The position numbers were made by a program, and so were the translations under genes. A stretch of DNA of 64,000 nt, taken from NCBI RefSeq assembly GCF_023159225.1, contig NC_063174.1:31765983-31829982 (forward strand), given 5' to 3'. This document shows, in pieces, positions 1 to 11,335 of this stretch (its first letter is position 1; each line of letters starts with the position of its first letter). Below the pieces are notes generated by a model, which was not told the DNA's origin, made no database searches, and worked only from the letters and a program-made list of their open reading frames with translations. This stretch comes from Perognathus longimembris pacificus. Lineage: Eukaryota; Chordata; Mammalia; Rodentia; Heteromyidae.

Positions 1-211
1 TGTATCTGTTATGCTTGGTCAAACTACACATGAAATATCTGTGAATAGGCAAGCTCACTGTATTCAATAGTTTTATATATGGGAATTATTTTACCTAGTC
101 AGGTATCTTATAGATGTGCTACTCAAAAGGCAAAGATAGAAAGACGGGGTCTTGGGGCTGCCCTAAACAAAGGAAAGACCCTATATACAAAATAAGGTAA
201 AAAGTCAAAGG

Positions 212-285
212 ACTGGGTGCATGGCTCAAGTGATAGAGCACTTAAGTGGGAGGAATAGCCAAAAATAAAAATAAATAAAAGGAAA
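212..285 (+). repeat. tRNA-derived SINE fragment
   Basis: A short piece resembles the tRNA-like head of a SINE (ATGGCTCAAGTGATAGAGCAC) and is followed by an A-rich tail. The centre of the element is missing. This is a weak call made on the A-box-like core only; bases 1-211 show nothing I recognise. Confidence 0.35.
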
Positions 286-1003
286 GATATTCTATAGGTC
301 AAAGCAAAACTTCTTTCATCTTAAAATTAACGAGAACAATAAAGGTAAAACTCTGACATAGACTGAGAGAAAGATTTGGTTTGATCTCCAAATGAAAATG
401 GACACATAAATTTATTTGAAATTGGCTCTGCAGGAGACAGCTCTGAATGACAGACTCTCCACTCATTCATTAGACCCACCCACTCCCCTTGTCTATGTCA
501 CTTCCTCCTTCATTACACCCACCCACAACATTCCACTTCCTCCTCCAAACTCTGGGCATCATCTGCAGTAACTGTTCATTATTGACACAAAGTGATCAAG
601 TTCTGATAGAAGGAACATCTTTACAGAAATCCTAATGTAAATTCTAGTCTTTCTTAACTTATATTTACATTTTTCTTGAATAACGTTTTAAGGAATGAAT
701 GTTAATTTTCCCCCAACTGTCAAAATAAGTACAATTTTCTTTAGTCCTGTGGAGAGGAGTTGAAGCCAAAATAGGAAATTCTAATCCATTATCCTAGCAG
801 TTTAAAATTTGTATTTCAAATTTTATTCATAGTTCTTTTCCTTTTGAAGTAACATTTACATACATTGAAATGCACACATATTAGCTATCTCCACATTTTG
901 AGAAGGGCAAATCACACCCTTGTCAAAATTTAGACCATTTGCTGTATCACTGAGAATTCTCTCCTGCTGTTCCCATCTAATTTCTCCCCAACAAAAAAGA
1001 AAC
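286..1003. other. No recognised feature
   Basis: AT-rich unique-looking sequence. Open frames are short and have no protein-like composition. The last 100 bases may already belong to the ancient antisense L1 that follows. Confidence 0.5.
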
Positions 1004-1537
1004 TACTTTTCTGATTTGATTTATCATAGGTTAATTTTACATGTTCTGAGCTTTCATATAAATGGAATAATTGAGGGTGTAGTTTTTTGTGTTGGAATTC
1101 TTTCCATTCCCATAAAGCGTATGAGCTTTCCTTTTGTGCTTTATGTGTATTTTCTTATTATTGGCTAGTATTTCATTTTTAATTGCATAATGAATAGTTT
1201 TACTGCTGATAAATATTTCCATGATTTCCAGTTTCTTTGCTATTGTGAATGAAACTGCTGAGCTATATTTTACTTTTCTGATTTGATTTATCATAGGTTA
1301 ATTTTACATGTTCTGAGCTTTCATATAAACAGAATAATTGAGGGTGTAGTTTTTTGTGTTGGAATTCTTTCCATTCTCATAAAGCATATGAGCTTTTCTT
1401 TTGTGCTTTATGTGTATTTTCTTATTATTGGCTAGTATTTCGTTTTTAATTGCATAATGAATAGTTTTACTGCTGATAAATATTTCCATGATTTCCAGTT
1501 TCTTTGCTATTGTGAATGAAACTGCTGAGCTATATTT
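1004..1537. repeat. 267-bp tandem duplication, two copies
   Basis: Bases 1004-1270 are repeated directly at 1271-1537. By eye the copies differ at six positions, all transitions and with no indel. The unit is part of the ancient antisense L1. The junction is exact: copy 1 runs straight into the start of copy 2. This is a local segmental duplication, not a second insertion. Confidence 0.95.
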
Positions 1538-1540
1538 TAC

Positions 1541-1778
1541 TTATTTATTTATATTTTTTCTACCAGTACTAGGGATTGAACTCAAGGCCTCATGTTTCTG
1601 CTCACCCTCAGGACTTGTGTCCTACCACTTGAACTACACCTTTGATTCTGGCTTTTTCTGGTTAATTGGAGATAAGAATCTCTCAGATTCACCTATCCAA
1701 GTTGGTTCCAAACTTCAGTCCTCAGATCTCAGCCTCCTGAGTAGCTAGGATTGTAGGTGTGAGCCACCAGCATCCTGC
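1541..1778 (-). mobile_element. B1-ID dimer SINE
   Basis: Minus-strand SINE. On the plus strand it begins with a T-rich tail, then the ID-related half (ACTAGGGATTGAACTCAAGG, CTACCACTTGAACTAC), then the B1-like half ending in CTCCTGAGTAGCTAGGAT and GAGCCACCAGCA. It sits in the ancient L1. I see no clear target duplication. Confidence 0.85.
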
Positions 1779-2934
1779 TGTTCTTTTGTTTAAGGCAGTG
1801 ATTTGTTTTCTGTCATTGAGTTGTTTGCATACATGATGGCTTTCAAATATGAATCTTATATCAGATACATGGCTGCACATATTTTTGATCATCTCCCTTT
1901 TACACTTATTTCCTTTAGTTACACGAAGTTTGATATAATCTAACTTGTCCTGTTTCTCTTAGCTGTTTGTGGTGTGTGTGAGAGTCTTATCCCAAAATTT
2001 ATTGCCGAGAAGATGACTGTGAACATGCTCATATGTTTCCCAGTCATCTCATAATTTTGTATTTTAAATTTGAATTGTCTTCAATCCATATTTACTTATT
2101 TTTATGTCTCATTTGAAATAATGTTCTAAATTCATCCTTTTGCATGTGTATATTTAGTTTTCTCAGAACTACTTTTTGAACAGTCATCTCTCTGTTGTAT
2201 ATTCTTGGCACTTTTCTTGAAAATTAGCTGACTATATAGTTTGATTTAAAAAATTAGACTATTTCAAGTGCTTCAACCCAAGATATAGCATGCTTTCTTA
2301 TTAGGTATTTTTCAATTTGTTCCATTAGTGTTTTAAAGTATTATATATGGAAGAACTGCCAGTGTTTTGTTAGATTTTATACCTAATTATTTAAAACTTT
2401 TATTGACATTGATCAGTTGTACAAAGAAGTTTCATTTTAACAAGTCCATTGATGTGTACAGTGTTTCTTGATTAAAAATTTTGGAACTATTAAAAATTAT
2501 ATACTTTTGCATTTTACTTTGCATTTTATTTGTGGGTTAACTTGTTATCCTGCTGCTTTCCTGAATGTGAATATTCTAGGAATATTTTTTTTGTAGACTC
2601 TACGGGCACTTCCACTTAGAGAACTGTGTGTTCTAGGAAGAGATGAACATCTATTTCTTCCTTGCCTCTAGATATCATTGATATTCACATCTACCTCTGC
2701 TATTGATTGATAAACACCTTGCATCCAAATTCAGGTTAATTTTTAGGATCTTCATTCCTCTTCTTTATCTTCATTCAACTGTCTACAAAGGCTGAATATT
2801 TCTTATTTGAATCTTCTCCTGGTTTACAGTGCCACCTGAGGACTCTATGGACACCAATAAAGGAAAACAATCCCTTTTTCCCATCACATATTGCAGTGGT
2901 TTTTATTTTGCTGAAAGTTCTATGAGGTTCAGTG

Positions 2935-3215
2935 CTGTGGACTGAATGTTGTGACTCCAAAGTACATGGCAATAACCCCCAAGGGGGCTGTATTAGAAGC
3001 TGAGACATCAATAAGGCAATTACTACATCATGAGTGTGATTAGGGCTCTTGTAAACAAGGACATTCTCTTTTGGAGCATGAGAAAACTTGTATGGACCAA
3101 GAAATGGGCTGTTACTCAGACACCAAATCCAATTTCATGGTAAATAGCCCAGATTCCAAAAAATAATAGTTTCAGTTGTTTATTTTGTTACAGCAGCCTG
3201 AATAGACTAATTATC
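2935..3215 (+). mobile_element. MaLR solo LTR, MLT1-like
   Basis: The start (TGTGGACTGAATGTTGTGAC) and the end (GTTGTTTATTTTGTTACAGC followed by AGCCTGAATAGACTAATTA) match the well-known MLT1/MST-type ERVL-MaLR LTR pattern. The centre is eroded. No internal retroviral sequence flanks it, so it is a solo LTR. The subfamily is not resolved. Confidence 0.7.
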
Positions 3216-4094
3216 ACATTCCATAATATCTATGCTAAGTTTCTTGCTTCTTACTTTCTGGATGGCTTGGAGTCCAAGTTGCTTAGGGCTTTAGTGCTGA
3301 TCCTATTCATTTGTTTCAAAGCAGAGTTTGCCATCAGGTTTCTATTGCATTTGCCAGTTGGCTATTGCCTTTCCTACTGCCTTTTGGCTTTCTTTAAACG
3401 ACATCATTTAATATTACTTTCTTTAAACAATCTTATCAAATGTAACTGGTATAATTAATGCAAAAAATGTTACATCCCCCACCATTGGTTAATAAAATTC
3501 ATGCTGTTAACCCCAACCTCACTATTTTTGCCCAGTTGTCCGTCAGTTTCTTAAAGTGTGTCAAATCACACTTTCTATCAATGAACTAATCAATAATTGC
3601 TTTTCTTTTCATTCTTTTTGTTAACATAATGTTATTTTATATGTAAATGTGCATTTTAGGTATTTTGAGTAAATTGTATTTTATCAGTGTAAAAACATAT
3701 TATTTGTCCTGTTCATATTTTTGCATTGAATTTAATTTTATCTGAACATTATTTTTTACATTAACATTTCCTTGTACATTTTTGCTCTCTCTTAAATGCC
3801 TAAGCCTACATTCCCAAAGGATACAAGTTAATATACTTTTAAATAAATTTTAGCAAATTCAATTGTAATTCTGGACAAAGATTAACAGATTTTGGGCAAC
3901 GTCACCCCCAGAAAATTTTCTTAATTATAGTATCCTTAATCAACTTACCATTTCAATCAATAGATCATATATTAATTAGTTTGTTTGTTCAACAAATATT
4001 AGTTGACTGTTGCCAATAATCTAGGCTTCCTTCTATCATTATACACATATATATTTTTCTCCATAGAGAAAGGATAAAAAGACAACCTCCTTCT
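3216..4094. other. No recognised feature
   Basis: AT-rich sequence, especially 3600-3960. No coding-like frame and no repeat I can name; it may include old L1 debris. Confidence 0.5.
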
Positions 4095-4300
4095 GGGCAC
4101 TGGTAGCTCACACCTGTAAGTTAGGAAGCTGAGATCTGAGAATCATGGTTCAAAGCCAGCACAGGGAAGAAAGTGGTGAGGCTCTTATCGCTATCAAAAA
4201 AACAGAAATGAAACCAATGTGGCTCAAGTGGTAGAACACTAATCTTAAGCCAAAGCCCAGGGACAGTGCCTAGGTATTGACTTCAAGCCCCAGGACTGGC
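4095..4300 (+). mobile_element. B1-ID dimer SINE
   Basis: Plus-strand SINE. The left half is B1/7SL-like (GGGCACTGGTAGCTCACACC, GCTGAGATCTGAGAATC). The right half is ID-related (ATGTGGCTCAAGTGGTAGAAC, GGGACAGTGCC, CTTCAAGCCCCAGGACTGGC). Its 3' end runs directly into a CA-rich microsatellite. Confidence 0.88.
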
Positions 4301-4356
4301 ACACACGTGTGCGCGTGCACACACATACACACACGCGCACATACACACACACACAG
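4301..4356. repeat. CA-rich microsatellite on SINE tail
   Basis: An interrupted (CA)n tract with CG-containing variants begins exactly where the SINE body ends, so it grew from the SINE 3' tail. Confidence 0.9.
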
Positions 4357-7300
4357 ACAAAATCCCTTCATAGAGCTTAACTCTAGAGTGACACATAGTA
4401 AATAAACAATAATAAATGTATGCTATAAAATTAGATAAAATTCACACTCTGGAGCAAAAGTAATAAAATTTAGGTGCCAATTATTACATGGGTGAGACAG
4501 ATGCTGACGTAGAAAGGCCAAGTCAGACAAGACTTGTTTGTATATAGAATCATTGTATAGCTACCAGAATGCAATGAAGACACAACACATTTGAAGAATC
4601 GAGGGATGAACACTCCAAGAGAAAACAGCTTCTGCTTTTTATATAAAAAGTCTTGGAGTAGAACAAGTACACTTTATAAGCAGAAGCACCAGTGTAATTG
4701 AAACCGTCACAAAGGTATCATCTAAACTAGGCAACCCCCTAGCCCTTTGCCTCCTTTAGGAAATACAGTGCTTCCAAGTGATTTCTTCATTGTTTATCCA
4801 TAGGAGGATTTTAAAGTAATACAGTGATTTGGTAAGATTAATGTTTTCAATGAACCCTTGATTTCCTGTGGAGAATAGACTAGATTGAGGCAAAATTAAA
4901 CACAGGAAGTTGGATTAGGAGAAAGAAATAATATCGGTTGCTACTGATAATGATAAAAGTATACATACCACTACTTCACAGGCACTTTCCTGTTTCATTC
5001 ATACTAGTCAGTTGTATTACTGCAGGGTTTTATAATTCCCAATGTAGAGACAAGTACAAAGAAGCAGAAGCTAAATAAATTGCCTGAGGTCACACCTCTT
5101 GGGGGTAACCAACCTGGATTTTACATCTAAGAGTGACAAAAAAAAAATCTATGTAGTGCCCTATCTATACTTTGCTCATGAGTCAAATGCATGTGCCATA
5201 TAATTAGTGCATTTTCCACTATCACCTATTTCTTGTTTGATATATAATTGCCATTTAAGTATCTTATTTCTTCATGAATTTGTTTCAAAGGGAGGAGGCC
5301 AATGTAACTACAATTTACATTAGGTTGTTATTTGGAATGTTTACTATTTCCTGGGAAGAGAGAGGCCAGGTGTAAAATGTTTAATTCAAGCCAAGGAATT
5401 TTTTTCCTGGTGGTACCTAGTAAAATACATGATATACTCTATGAGAATCATGGGAAATTTCTGAAGTCTGCATCCTAAGTGGCAAATCAGCAACATAGCA
5501 AATTCTAGATTCAGTAGACTCAATTGGTATCTTAACTGAATAACCAATTAAAACCAGACAGGGTGTCTATATTTGTATGATGATGCATGAAAATGCAGAA
5601 AAGCAATTTTGTATTTGTCTTCTAAGCACAAATTCATCATTATAGGAAAAAGCATAGATTAGCATCGTTCCTGGCATATTCCAAAAATGATCCTATTTAT
5701 ATGAAAGAACGCAAATGTACAAGATGTACAGAGCACCAGCTTGGTAAGGAGATCAACCCTCTACTCTGGGGTAGGGCTGAGAGGAAAACTTCCTTATTGT
5801 TTCAATAGTTCTGGAATCACTTTGTCATTTTTCTAAAATCCTTGCTTTTGTGTTCAAAGCTATTTCATTACCTGCAAGAAATAATCAGCAGCAGCAAGAA
5901 GCCCAATTCTAGAACCATAAAAACTAGTTAGATGAGCTTTCTTCAATGTTTAAGAAAATAAGCAGTTCTATTTTGTTAGGCCAAGGTAAATTGCTGGTTA
6001 TCAGATAGATATTATAAATATATGTATTTTCACAGACATATAGAGCATAGCTAAGACAGTCTGCTTCCTGGCATACATCTATAAAGAGATTTGTCTTTCA
6101 CATAAAAGACTGCTAAGGACTATGGCTTAATACAAATTTATGTAAGACATGGAGCTTTTCCTTCTATCTACATTATGAAAATAGATGAAGCACAATGGAA
6201 CTATATCTGTAATCTAAAGGTTATCTGAACATTGTAGAAATGTTCCAAAATGTCATAGAAATACAAAATTTAAATGAAACTCTTTGGGTCTGCCTTGTGC
6301 TGTGATTTCACAATAATAAAAAAAATAAGTAAACAAGGCAAGATGCAAATTCTCAAGAAAACAAGTAAATGACAGGACAAAGACACAGAATTACCTGAGT
6401 CAAAATTTAATGTAAAAATGATGTTTTTCCAAGATAAAGTATTTATATATATGAATATATATATTTATATATATATGAAAAAAAAAACCCAAGAACATCA
6501 CCAGAAGAAAGTTAAGAAAATCTAAGATGACACATAACTTTGGAAGCATGTGAGTTTAGCATCTAAAGGATGAACCTACTACACGCTTTTACTTTTTAAG
6601 CAACTTTTAGAAAGAACATCACCTTTGTGTATCCATCTGACCTGGGACATAGAGGAAAGATGTCTAAGTCATTGCCCTGAGATAGAGAAAAGGAAAGTTC
6701 TTAAAACAAAAGCTTTATGTACAAAACAAGACATAACTGGTAATGAATAATGTGTGGTAGTATGAGCAATATTAACATAAATAATAATTTTAAAAACATG
6801 TTACTGAAAGCATCCACACAGAACTTACATGACTCTGTTGGGGTATTGTGAAGGTGATTCCTTTTTGAAAGCAACAAATTGGAAAAGTGAGTTGTACAAG
6901 CATCATTTCAGATATTATTTATCTGTCATGTTGAATTTCCTTTTTTTACATGACTTTTCCCAACTCTATGCCTGTTAGCTACAAAAATTTCTCTCATTTC
7001 CCTCTGTTGTTGTATATGTCAGATGTGAAATTGTCATTGCATACCTGTCTATCACTGAGTATTATTTACTATGGAAATATGTATTTAAGAAAACTTTACA
7101 GGGACAAGAAAGCCAATGAACTGTTAAGGAAGTAACATCTCATTAACTATGCAACTTGTATCAAAAGTTTCATGCTTATGTGACATTCTCTTATTACAGA
7201 TTAAAATGTGTTTGTTGTAGCGAACTGGAGATGTTCACATGAAATGTAAATCTTGCCTTCAAGGGTAAAGAAAAGCATTTTTCTCCCTTCACTTTTTCCC

Positions 7301-7418
7301 CATTTTCTTTCAGAAACTGACTTAAAATTGTTATAGGCTACAATCTAGAACGATGCATAGGTAATATATTCTAGTGGTCAGCATCATTATGTTTTAAAAG
7401 ATTAAAAATTGGGTAATC
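4357..7418. other. No gene; unique AT-rich DNA
   Basis: About 3 kb with no supported exon, repeat or RNA gene. A short TA-rich run lies at 6441-6478, followed by A10. The few open frames are short and rich in AT-encoded residues. Confidence 0.55.
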
Positions 7419-7424
7419 GTGTGT

Positions 7425-7458
<34 letters not shown>
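7419..7458. repeat. (TG)n microsatellite
   Basis: A GT run interrupted once by an A. No SINE body abuts it, unlike other GT/CA runs in this window. Confidence 0.95.
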
Positions 7459-8986
7459 CAGAAGTGTGCATGTGCTAGATCAGATTTAGGCCTAACATCC
7501 CAAGGGCTTACTAAAAAAAATGAACCTGTTTACATCTTGCTATATATTCATGCTGTATCTTATCCATGGCATATGATGGCAATGCAAGAAAACATAAGAA
7601 GGCTTGAATCTAAAACAGGCTGTATAACAACATACTATTTGCTTTAATCATTTATTGACACAGGTGTGAGAAACAACCATACAATGTTATGCTATAGTAA
7701 ATAGAAACAAAGAAGTACAACAAAGACAAGAAAATATTGTCTTGTCCTAAAATACTTGAATTAATATTGACTATGATTATTGTTGTTAAAAAGAAATAGG
7801 TTAATATCAGCTACATGCATTGAGCACTATCAACATTGGCTCTGAGATGTTTACAGTTTAATTGAGGCAAGAAGACAAGCACATAGTAGAGTTAGCTATG
7901 AGGCCACAGAAGGGAAATTGTTGAGATTATGTTATCAGAAACCAAGGAATTAGTAGAAGTTGAGGCAGAGGGCTGGACCAGGTCCTTCAGAGACAACATA
8001 GCCGTGAATACACTTGACCTTAGACAGGCCTCTAGGCAGAGGCAAGTTCTATTCTTCTTAGCCACCCTTGTGTGATATTTTCTTCTGGAAACTATAGGAA
8101 ACTAATAGAGCTGTGTCATTGATAAAGCCCCTCAAACACTCCCAGATTCTTTTATTCATTTCCACTTTTACCTCCCCCATGGACTCTCTCTTGGTCCCTG
8201 ATGGCCAGGACAACTGCACCTCTCTGGCTACAAGGGTTCTCGGGCCTCATTTACACACAGGTGGATGACGTGTGATGCTTATCCTTGAGGGATTTAAGGA
8301 ATTATTTGTAATTAGAATTAAGTCATTGTAAATGGTTTAACTCATCGTTAATTAAACAAATATGTCTCTATTGCTGTGTTCTAGGTGAAGCTACGAATGC
8401 TGGAGACCTGATGGGATCAGGACCACAGGTCCCTCCAATGAGTAGCAGTTCTATTTGCAAGAGAAAAAGATACATAAAAAGGTACCAAGAAGATACAGAA
8501 TATAAAGCAATGCTAGAATTATTGGGAAAAAACGAAATAGATTAATCAAGAAAGACCAGTTAGAAATGTATGAGGTGGTTCTGAGAGCCCGCAAGAAGTG
8601 TTGAGGCTCATGAGTCAGTGGACAGAAGAAACAAATGAAAATATGGGTGCAGGGAAGGTGTTTGCTATTAAACCACAAAAATATGGATGGAAATAGGTTT
8701 GGATTTTATTCTGCTCAGTGGAAAACCATTGGAAGTTTCCAAATTATTTTATTGAAAATATTGCTTGAGCTGCTGTGTGGAAAATGAACTGCCGCAAGGC
8801 AACGTGAGAAGCAACTTTGAGCTGGGGCTGCCTCCAGGGGCTCCTCCAGGAGAGGGGCTGGTGGCCCTATCCAGGTTGGAGACAGAAGAGCTCATGCTGT
8901 CTGTGTATTTTGGAGTGTTATGAAATAAGACTAGTTGCTGAAGAGAATGCGAAAGTGCTAGCAAGTAAAAAATCAGGAGTAAGTCC
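7459..8986. other. No recognised feature
   Basis: No coding or repeat signature that I can support. The open frames here show no conserved motif. Confidence 0.5.
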
Positions 8987-9100
8987 AAGATGAGCATGGT
9001 GGTACAGGTTTATAATCTCAGCACAAAGGAGCTGAAGTAGGAGGATTATGTGTTCAAGGCCATCCAGGGTCTTGAACAAAATGAAAACAAACAAAAACAA
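8987..9100 (+). mobile_element. B1-like SINE monomer
   Basis: The sequence GAGCATGGTGGTACAGGTTT followed by ATAATCTCAGCACAAAGGAG and GTAGGAGGATTATGTGTTCA has the 7SL-derived order of a B1 element. An A-rich tail (AAACAAACAAAAACAAG) follows. It lacks the ID-related right half seen in most SINEs here. Confidence 0.75.
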
Positions 9101-9696
9101 GAAAATGGCACTAAGTCTTAGGTTTCTCCTTGAATTCTTACCATTTAAAATCAAATTGTGTCTATTGAATGGTAGTTCTTCAACTAAGAAGATGATTTGA
9201 GTTATACACAGAAGAGGAGAAGGCAGGATTTGGGCTCCATGATCTTCTAGTTTTTCCACATGATCCTGATGTTCACAGTAGAGTTGCTACTCTGCTGTGG
9301 GTCAGTCGGCTCCATAAGGATGGGGACTTCCACTAGACTAGACACAAAGCACTGATGAATTTCCAACATCATATAGCAACACTTTGATTGATTGACACCA
9401 ATCATGACCATCTTCTGGATACCTCTGTTGTTCCAGGCTTAATGCTAATTAGTGTATATATGTCACCACATGATTCTTATTTGTTTTTTTAAAGATCATC
9501 CTTTTGTAAATCAAACTCGAGTCTGAGAGAGTAGTAATTTGGTTCAAATGCTGGAACTAGGTAATGGGTTTTGACTCATATATGTACAAGCAAAGCCTTT
9601 TTTAGTACATTTTTAGTACTATGTCTCCTTTGATTCATAAAAACCTGATTGAATGATTAAGAAGAACTATGAGAATTATGCATGAGGTAGAGATCT
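9101..9696. other. No recognised feature
   Basis: No supported feature; moderately AT-rich. Confidence 0.5.
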
Positions 9697-9742
9697 GGAT
9701 GCTGGTGGCTGAAATCCTAGCAACACAGGAGGCTGAGATAAA
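9697..9742 (+). repeat. Truncated B1-like SINE fragment
   Basis: About 45 bases (GATGCTGGTGGCTGAAATCC, then CACAGGAGGCTGAGATAAAA) match only the left end of the B1-like half. The rest of the element is absent. Confidence 0.55.
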
Positions 9743-10042
9743 ATAGTATATGTTTGTACATGTTTTAGTTTGTATATTGTTTTAGTATGTGAATATAAAC
9801 ATACTTTATTTGAATATATACACACAAAACATAAGAAAACCCATTGATATAAGTAATATGGGTTTAAAATAATCTTTAGGCTATATAGTCTATGATATGC
9901 ATAATACATAGACTGTAAATATAATATATATGCTGTGTTCATAGGGGTGTACCTACACATCCACATTCTTGGTAAAAACAAAATATCTTAGTAAAATGCT
10001 TGACTTAAGTGACTTGGGTGGATTCAGATCTAACCAAGTATT

Positions 10043-10256
10043 TTTTTTTTTTGCCAGTCCTGGGGCTTGAACTCAGGGCCTGAGCCCTGTCTCTGACTTC
10101 TTTCTGCTCAAGGCTAGCACTATACCACTTGAGCCACAGTGCCACTTCTGGCTTTGCCACTTCTGGCTTTTTCTGTATATGTGATACTGAGGAATCAAAC
10201 CCAGGGCTTCATGTATGCTAGACAAGAACTCTACCACTAGGCCACATTCCCAGCCC
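10043..10256 (-). mobile_element. ID-type dimer SINE
   Basis: Minus-strand SINE with a T-run, then GCCAGTCCTGGGGCTTGAAC, CACTTGAGCCACAGTGCCAC and an ID-like end (GGAATCAAACCCAGGGCTTC, CCACATTCCCAGCCC). It is flanked by a perfect 13-bp target duplication CTAACCAAGTATT at 10030-10042 and 10257-10269. A private 15-bp tandem duplication sits at 10141-10170. Confidence 0.93.
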
Positions 10257-10269
10257 CTAACCAAGTATT

Positions 10270-10848
10270 CTTACAGGTCATCAACTCTTTTGTAGTATTG
10301 GAGAAGAGGCTTTCTTGAAGCCACAAAAGAGAATTTTTACAAACAAAAAGCAAGGTCCAAGTTTTTGTTGTTGTTTGCTCCCTGTCGCCACTGTGTGCTA
10401 AGAGAAATAAATCACAGTGACAAAGAGCTGAAATGGAAAGCAAATTGGCCTAGCATTTTCATTCAAAGAAGAATTCTTTGAAAAGCTAAAATGGGGGAAA
10501 GAAATGAAAGTAGTTCTTATTGTTAATAAAATGTTTCCTGTTAAGCATATAGGGCTGGAAGAAAAATGACTTGGACTTAAGCAGCAGTTCAAACTACAGA
10601 GCATTTTCAACCAGGCAATAAGGCTGAGATGAGATGTCACAGTGATTGGTACAATGGACTGGCTCAGAAATGCACACACCTGATTAAATGGTACCTGGTG
10701 GTGACGATGTCACTCTGTAGTCCTGAGAAATCTGTGAGAGATGATAGTGTAATGGTTAGATCCCAGAGCACATTCCTGCAGACTCTGTGTAAAGCCTGTC
10801 TCGGTGCACCTGCTAGAAATGCAAGTTCCCCCTCCCCCTCTTTCACTT
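10270..10848. other. No recognised feature
   Basis: No gene or repeat supported. Confidence 0.5.
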
Positions 10849-10949
10849 CCTCCCTCCCTCCCTCTGTCTCTGTCTCTGTCTCTCTGTCTCTGTCTCTCCC
10901 TCTCTCTCTCTCACACACACATACATACACACACACACACACACACACC
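10849..10949. repeat. Compound (CCCT)n-(CT)n-(CA)n microsatellite
   Basis: A pyrimidine-rich tract (CCTC and GTCTCT repeats) changes into a CA run. Its translations produce Ser/Leu-rich or Thr/His-rich frames on both strands that are artefacts. Confidence 0.95.
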
Positions 10950-11117
10950 ATATCTGATCTTAAAATAAGAGATGACAGCTGTGAGAAAATGAAGCCATGC
11001 TTCGGAAAGTCAGCTGCCTGTGGGAGAAGGAAGCTAGCACTGAGAAGCTAGTCATTGTGAAAGGAGAGCTGCCTCCTTGGAACTCAGACTTTTAACTCTC
11101 AGTTCAGCCATATGATT

Positions 11118-11335
11118 TTTTCTTTTTCTTTTTTTTCTTTCTTTATTTGGCCAGTCCTGGGGCTTGAACTCAGGGCCTGAGCACTGTCCCTGGCTTCATT
11201 TTGCTCAAGGCTAACACTCTACCACTTGAGCCACAGCGCCACTTCCAGCTTTTTCTGTGTATATGGTGCTGAGGAATTGAACTCAGGGCTTCATGTATGC
11301 AAGGCAAGCACTCTACCACTAAGCCATATTCCCAG
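11118..11335 (-). mobile_element. ID-type dimer SINE
   Basis: The T/C-rich tail is followed by GGCCAGTCCTGGGGCTTGAA, CACTTGAGCCACAGCGCCAC and GAATTGAACTCAGGGCTTCA. An imperfect target duplication lies at its edges (AGCCATATGATTTT on the left against AGTCACATGATTTT on the right). Confidence 0.9.

Larger units (their letters stand above)
1004..2740 (-). mobile_element. Ancient L1 ORF2 remnant, antisense
   Basis: Read on the plus strand, this stretch follows the order of phrases of an old mammalian L1 ORF2 in antisense: a region like the end of ORF2 ('catataaatggaat...', 'tttgctattgtgaat'), then 'gtgtgagagtcttatcccaaaa' with 'attgccgag', then 'ccttttgcatgtgtatat', then 'tgtagactct'. No frame is open and divergence from the younger L1s in this window is high, so this is an old (L1M-like) copy. 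It is interrupted by a SINE at 1541-1778 and contains a tandem duplication. Both edges are uncertain. Confidence 0.6.

Noticed and set aside
7423..7647. Cys/Val-rich frame resembling a small secreted peptide
   Set aside because: The cysteines come from the (TG)n run.
10629..11051. 140-codon Ser/Pro/Leu-rich frame
   Set aside because: Most of it is translated microsatellite; the opposite strand gives an equally artificial Arg/Glu/Val frame.
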